Program-made: the position numbers and the translations under genes
Origin: an uncultured Lachnospiraceae bacterium
GTDB lineage: Bacteria; Bacillota; Clostridia; Lachnospirales; Lachnospiraceae
Direction: 5' to 3'
DNA: 64,000 nt
Assembly: GCA_947625135.1 (NCBI GenBank)
Contig: CANQNE010000007.1
Location: forward strand, 1 to 64,000
Notes under the pieces: generated by a model
Seen by the model: the letters and a program-made list of their open reading frames with translations, nothing else
The model's database searches: none
What the model was told of the DNA's origin: nothing
Part shown: positions 62,030 through 64,000 of the stretch, one piece after another
How the letters are laid out: every line of letters starts with the position of its first letter
Position numbering within the stretch: position 1 is the stretch's first letter

Positions 62030-62438
62030 AAATGAAGTCGGTACAAAAGAAGATCTGGTTTGTTACAGACTACAGACTGCGAGATCCGATTTACATTCAG
62101 CGGAAATTTTGCTGGAGGCCGGCGAATATAAGGCAGCAAATAACCGCGCCTATTATGCTGTTTTCCATGCGATCAATGCAGTTCATGCACTAGATGGAAA
62201 AATGTATAAGCGTCATAAAGATGCAATTGCTAATTTTAATAAAATATATATTAAGACTGAGATTTTTCCAAGAGAAATTGGGCGTAAGATAGGAGAGATT
62301 GAAGAAATACGTCATGCCAGTGATTATGATGATTTTTACATTGCAAGTAAAGAAGAAACGGAACGGCAGGTGTCCGTCGCGAAAGAGTTTTTAAACTTAA
62401 TGGAAGAACATTGTCGAAAAAATCTGACAGGAAAATGA
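62016..62438 (+). CDS. HEPN-domain protein, putative toxin (RNase)
   Basis: The 140-residue helical protein carries NRAYYAVFHAINAVHAL near residue 42, where R-x6-H is the HEPN ribonuclease motif. It matches the PF05168-type HEPN group rather than the DUF86/HepT group. HEPN proteins paired with MNT proteins are usually toxins cutting RNA. ATG 62016 lies inside the end of the MNT gene, after AAGGGATCGTATT. The pair is probably translationally coupled and followed by a terminator. Confidence 0.9.
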   Translation: MEQRENEVGTKEDLVCYRLQTARSDLHSAEILLEAGEYKAANNRAYYAVFHAINAVHALDGKMYKRHKDAIANFNKIYIKTEIFPREIGRKIGEIEEIRHASDYDDFYIASKEETERQVSVAKEFLNLMEEHCRKNLTGK

Positions 62439-62443
62439 GAAAG

Positions 62444-62498
62444 ACTCCCTTCCGGGCAGACAGGCGAAGTAGAAAACCTGCTGCTTGAAGGGAGTTTT
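62444..62498 (+). terminator. Terminator after the MNT/HEPN pair
   Basis: ACTCCCTTC and GAAGGGAGT form the outer stem, with inner pairing CAG-A-CAGG / CCTGCTG, followed by TTTTG. It begins six bases after the HEPN stop. Confidence 0.75.
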
Positions 62499-63201
62499 GT
62501 CGAAGTCGGATGATTATCCTTCCACGATCTCCTTCTCTGCGGTGAGTAGCAGGATGAGGTAACGATATGTTTCCTTCGTAGTCCAGCTCATCAGCCTCGT
62601 CATAGACGGTATACATGGAATAATTGTGGTGTTTCAGGCAGTTTCAGTATACAGAGGAACCTTTAACCAGAGCTTAAAGAAACCGGTGTAAGTGTGTATA
62701 CAAATAGTAAAAGCTGATAGAAACTACTTGATGTTCATAAAAGAGTGCATATAAAATAATAGGAGAAATATTTCTTTAAATTTTTTATATAGTGGGTGGA
62801 TTCACGGTTAGCATGTAGTCTCTCACGATGATGCACTTATGTATCCGAATCATGACTACAATTAGTGTACCCTGCGTGGTGATTTGTGGTAATAGTGTTA
62901 TGTCAGCCAAGAATAGAAAACAAACTGAAAAAACTAATGTTATACGGCTTTTTGAACTGAAAAAGTGGTTCCCCTTAAGCTGGGAAAAGTCAGTGTTTAC
63001 GGAAACACCTGACAGAAATACAGGATATATTAAAATGTATACAGTACATAAAGAAGAGATCTGCCAGATTCATCGGCAGATTTTTTTTGTGATATGGGAA
63101 ATTTTGTTTTATGCCAATTGACAGGCATGCGGTAAGCGTCCCGCCATACAGGAAGCGCAGGTTACAGGAACGGAAAAAGATGCAAAATGAAACGGAAATA
63201 C
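62499..63201. other. Degenerate intergenic region
   Basis: No supported gene. On the minus strand a short frame ending at 62514 reads MTRLMSWTTKETYRYLILLL and may be the tail of a lost gene. A hairpin GTCAG-TGTTT / AAACA-CCTGAC lies at 62989-63013. A possible promoter CTGACA (63009-63014), 16 bp, TAAAAT precedes a strong terminator at 63059-63088, which would delimit an RNA of about 50 bases. Confidence 0.4.
63059..63088 (+). terminator. Isolated Rho-independent terminator
   Basis: ATCTGCC and GGCAGAT pair around nine bases and run into eight Ts. No gene ends just before it. Confidence 0.85.
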
Positions 63202-63230
63202 TTGACAGAGATAAATCACAACAGTATAAT
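63202..63230 (+). promoter_or_regulatory. Consensus promoter of the papain-like protease gene
   Basis: A perfect TTGACA (63202-63207), exactly 17 bp and a perfect TATAAT (63225-63230). The leader to the ATG is about 85 bases. Confidence 0.85.
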
Positions 63231-63321
63231 ATATATATGTAACATATATTGAAGTGTTTGTGCTAGTAGGGGGTTAATTGGAAGAAGAATGATTTAAAGT
63301 AAGTAATAAGGAGGGAGAAAA

Positions 63322-64000
63322 ATGAAAATTATTCATTGGAAATGGTTGGTTGCGATTATTTGTATTGGATTTTTATTGTCAAAAGGCAATTTTTGTTATG
63401 CTGACACTGAAACCGATCGTCTTATTGATGCTTGTACAGGAGAGTATTTGGATGGAATAGATCCGGCATTGTACGGTATTTCGCTGTTTAGGGCATCAAA
63501 TTACCCGGGGGCATACCTAAATGAGGTGGATCATTTTATTGAGAGTCTTACAGATGAGAATGGAAACTCGTATGTAATCAGTCCAATAGATGAACCAGCA
63601 GAACTTCCTGATTATGTGGATAATACAGCACCGTTTGTAAATAAAAAGACGAACAGGACATTCGTTCCGTTTCCCCCGATAGAAACTCAAGGTGAATTAG
63701 GGTCTTGCCTTGCTTTTACGGCAACTTATTATCAATTTACACATGAAGTGAATTTAATGAACGGGATTGACTCATCATATATTGGAAATCAGTATTCTAC
63801 TGCATATACATATAATTATTTAAATCATCCAACTGAAAAGATAACGCGGTCAAATGTCGGCGGTACAGGGGCTATTTTTGATTATTTGACAGAAAGAGGT
63901 TGTGTAAAGCGAACTGAGTTACCGTATATTACTTACTATCAGAAAACAGATAAAGATATTGAAAACGAAATTAATATCAGAAATGCAGAAATTGATGAAA
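63322..64000 (+). CDS. Secreted papain-like (C1 family) cysteine protease, N-terminal part
   Basis: The gene starts at ATG 63322 after AAGGAGGGAGAAAA and is still open at the window end (226 codons). A signal peptide is clear (KWLVAIICIGFLLSKG, cleavage near CYADT). A pro-like segment of about 90 residues follows. Then PIETQGELGSCLAFTATYYQ aligns with the papain active-site stretch Q-G-x-C-G-S-C-W-A-F, keeping the oxyanion Gln and catalytic Cys but with Leu instead of Trp. The catalytic His and Asn lie beyond the window. Base composition is clearly AT-richer than the chromosome-like part of the window, which suggests transfer. Its target may be a host or self surface protein. Confidence 0.85.
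   Translation, partial: MKIIHWKWLVAIICIGFLLSKGNFCYADTETDRLIDACTGEYLDGIDPALYGISLFRASNYPGAYLNEVDHFIESLTDENGNSYVISPIDEPAELPDYVDNTAPFVNKKTNRTFVPFPPIETQGELGSCLAFTATYYQFTHEVNLMNGIDSSYIGNQYSTAYTYNYLNHPTEKITRSNVGGTGAIFDYLTERGCVKRTELPYITYYQKTDKDIENEINIRNAEIDE

Noticed and set aside
62251..62616. Minus-strand open frame of 121 codons
   Set aside because: It overlaps the C-terminal part of the HEPN gene and the terminator after it; only its first codons look protein-like, so it may be remnant sequence at most.
62828..63121. Plus-strand open frame of 97 codons
   Set aside because: It contains a strong terminator (63059-63088) inside the frame, lacks a ribosome site and has an unlikely composition.

Overview
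The window looks like chromosome of an anaerobic Firmicute, most likely a gut Lachnospiraceae (Clostridia). The reasons are the gram-positive replicative polymerase PolC, the block frr-uppS-cdsA-dxr-rseP-ispG-polC, a Trp T-box leader in front of a trp operon, long-form HPF beside SecA and RF2, strong AGGAGG-type ribosome binding sites, moderately high GC and a large plant-polysaccharide locus. Species cannot be fixed from the sequence alone.

Region 1 (1-10.75 kb) is a pectin locus: a 5'-truncated rhamnosidase-like hydrolase, an (alpha/alpha)6-type glycosidase, a divergent AraC regulator, pectin methylesterase, an unrecognised 694-residue protein, a GH28 polygalacturonase and a GH140-like apiosidase. 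None of the complete enzymes has a signal peptide, so they probably process imported oligosaccharides in the cytoplasm. Region 2 (10.75-16.8 kb) is housekeeping: hpf, secA, prfB with its programmed +1 frameshift, and a MATE transporter. Region 3 (16.8-21.7 kb) is a hexuronate operon: RraA-fold protein, split altronate dehydratase, an SDR oxidoreductase and uronate isomerase. It would take up the galacturonate released by region 1.

Region 4 (21.7-27.5 kb) has a candidate short RNA unit, an Rpn-type nuclease with internal repeats and, on the minus strand, an amino-acid ABC transporter operon and a phenylacetate-CoA ligase/ACT pair. Region 5 (27.6-34.0 kb) is a T-box-controlled trpEGDCBA operon that lacks trpF. 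Region 6 (34.1-47.8 kb) holds a polysaccharide deacetylase, pyrH-frr, uppS-cdsA-dxr-rseP, a GH3 homologue that has lost its catalytic residues, ispG and polC.

Region 7 (47.8-55.8 kb) is cell-surface: a large LamG-like wall protein, a double GT-C/protein mannosyltransferase and a cohesin-like anchored protein. Region 8 (55.8-61.3 kb) is a five-gene sugar or polyol operon (class II aldolase, FGGY kinase, zinc dehydrogenase, aldo/keto reductase, PfkB kinase) closed by a strong terminator. Region 9 (61.3-64 kb) is AT-richer and accessory: a gene remnant, an MNT/HEPN toxin-antitoxin pair, degenerate sequence with isolated promoters and terminators, and the start of a secreted papain-like protease cut by the window end.

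No rRNA, tRNA, CRISPR array, complete insertion sequence or replication origin was seen.
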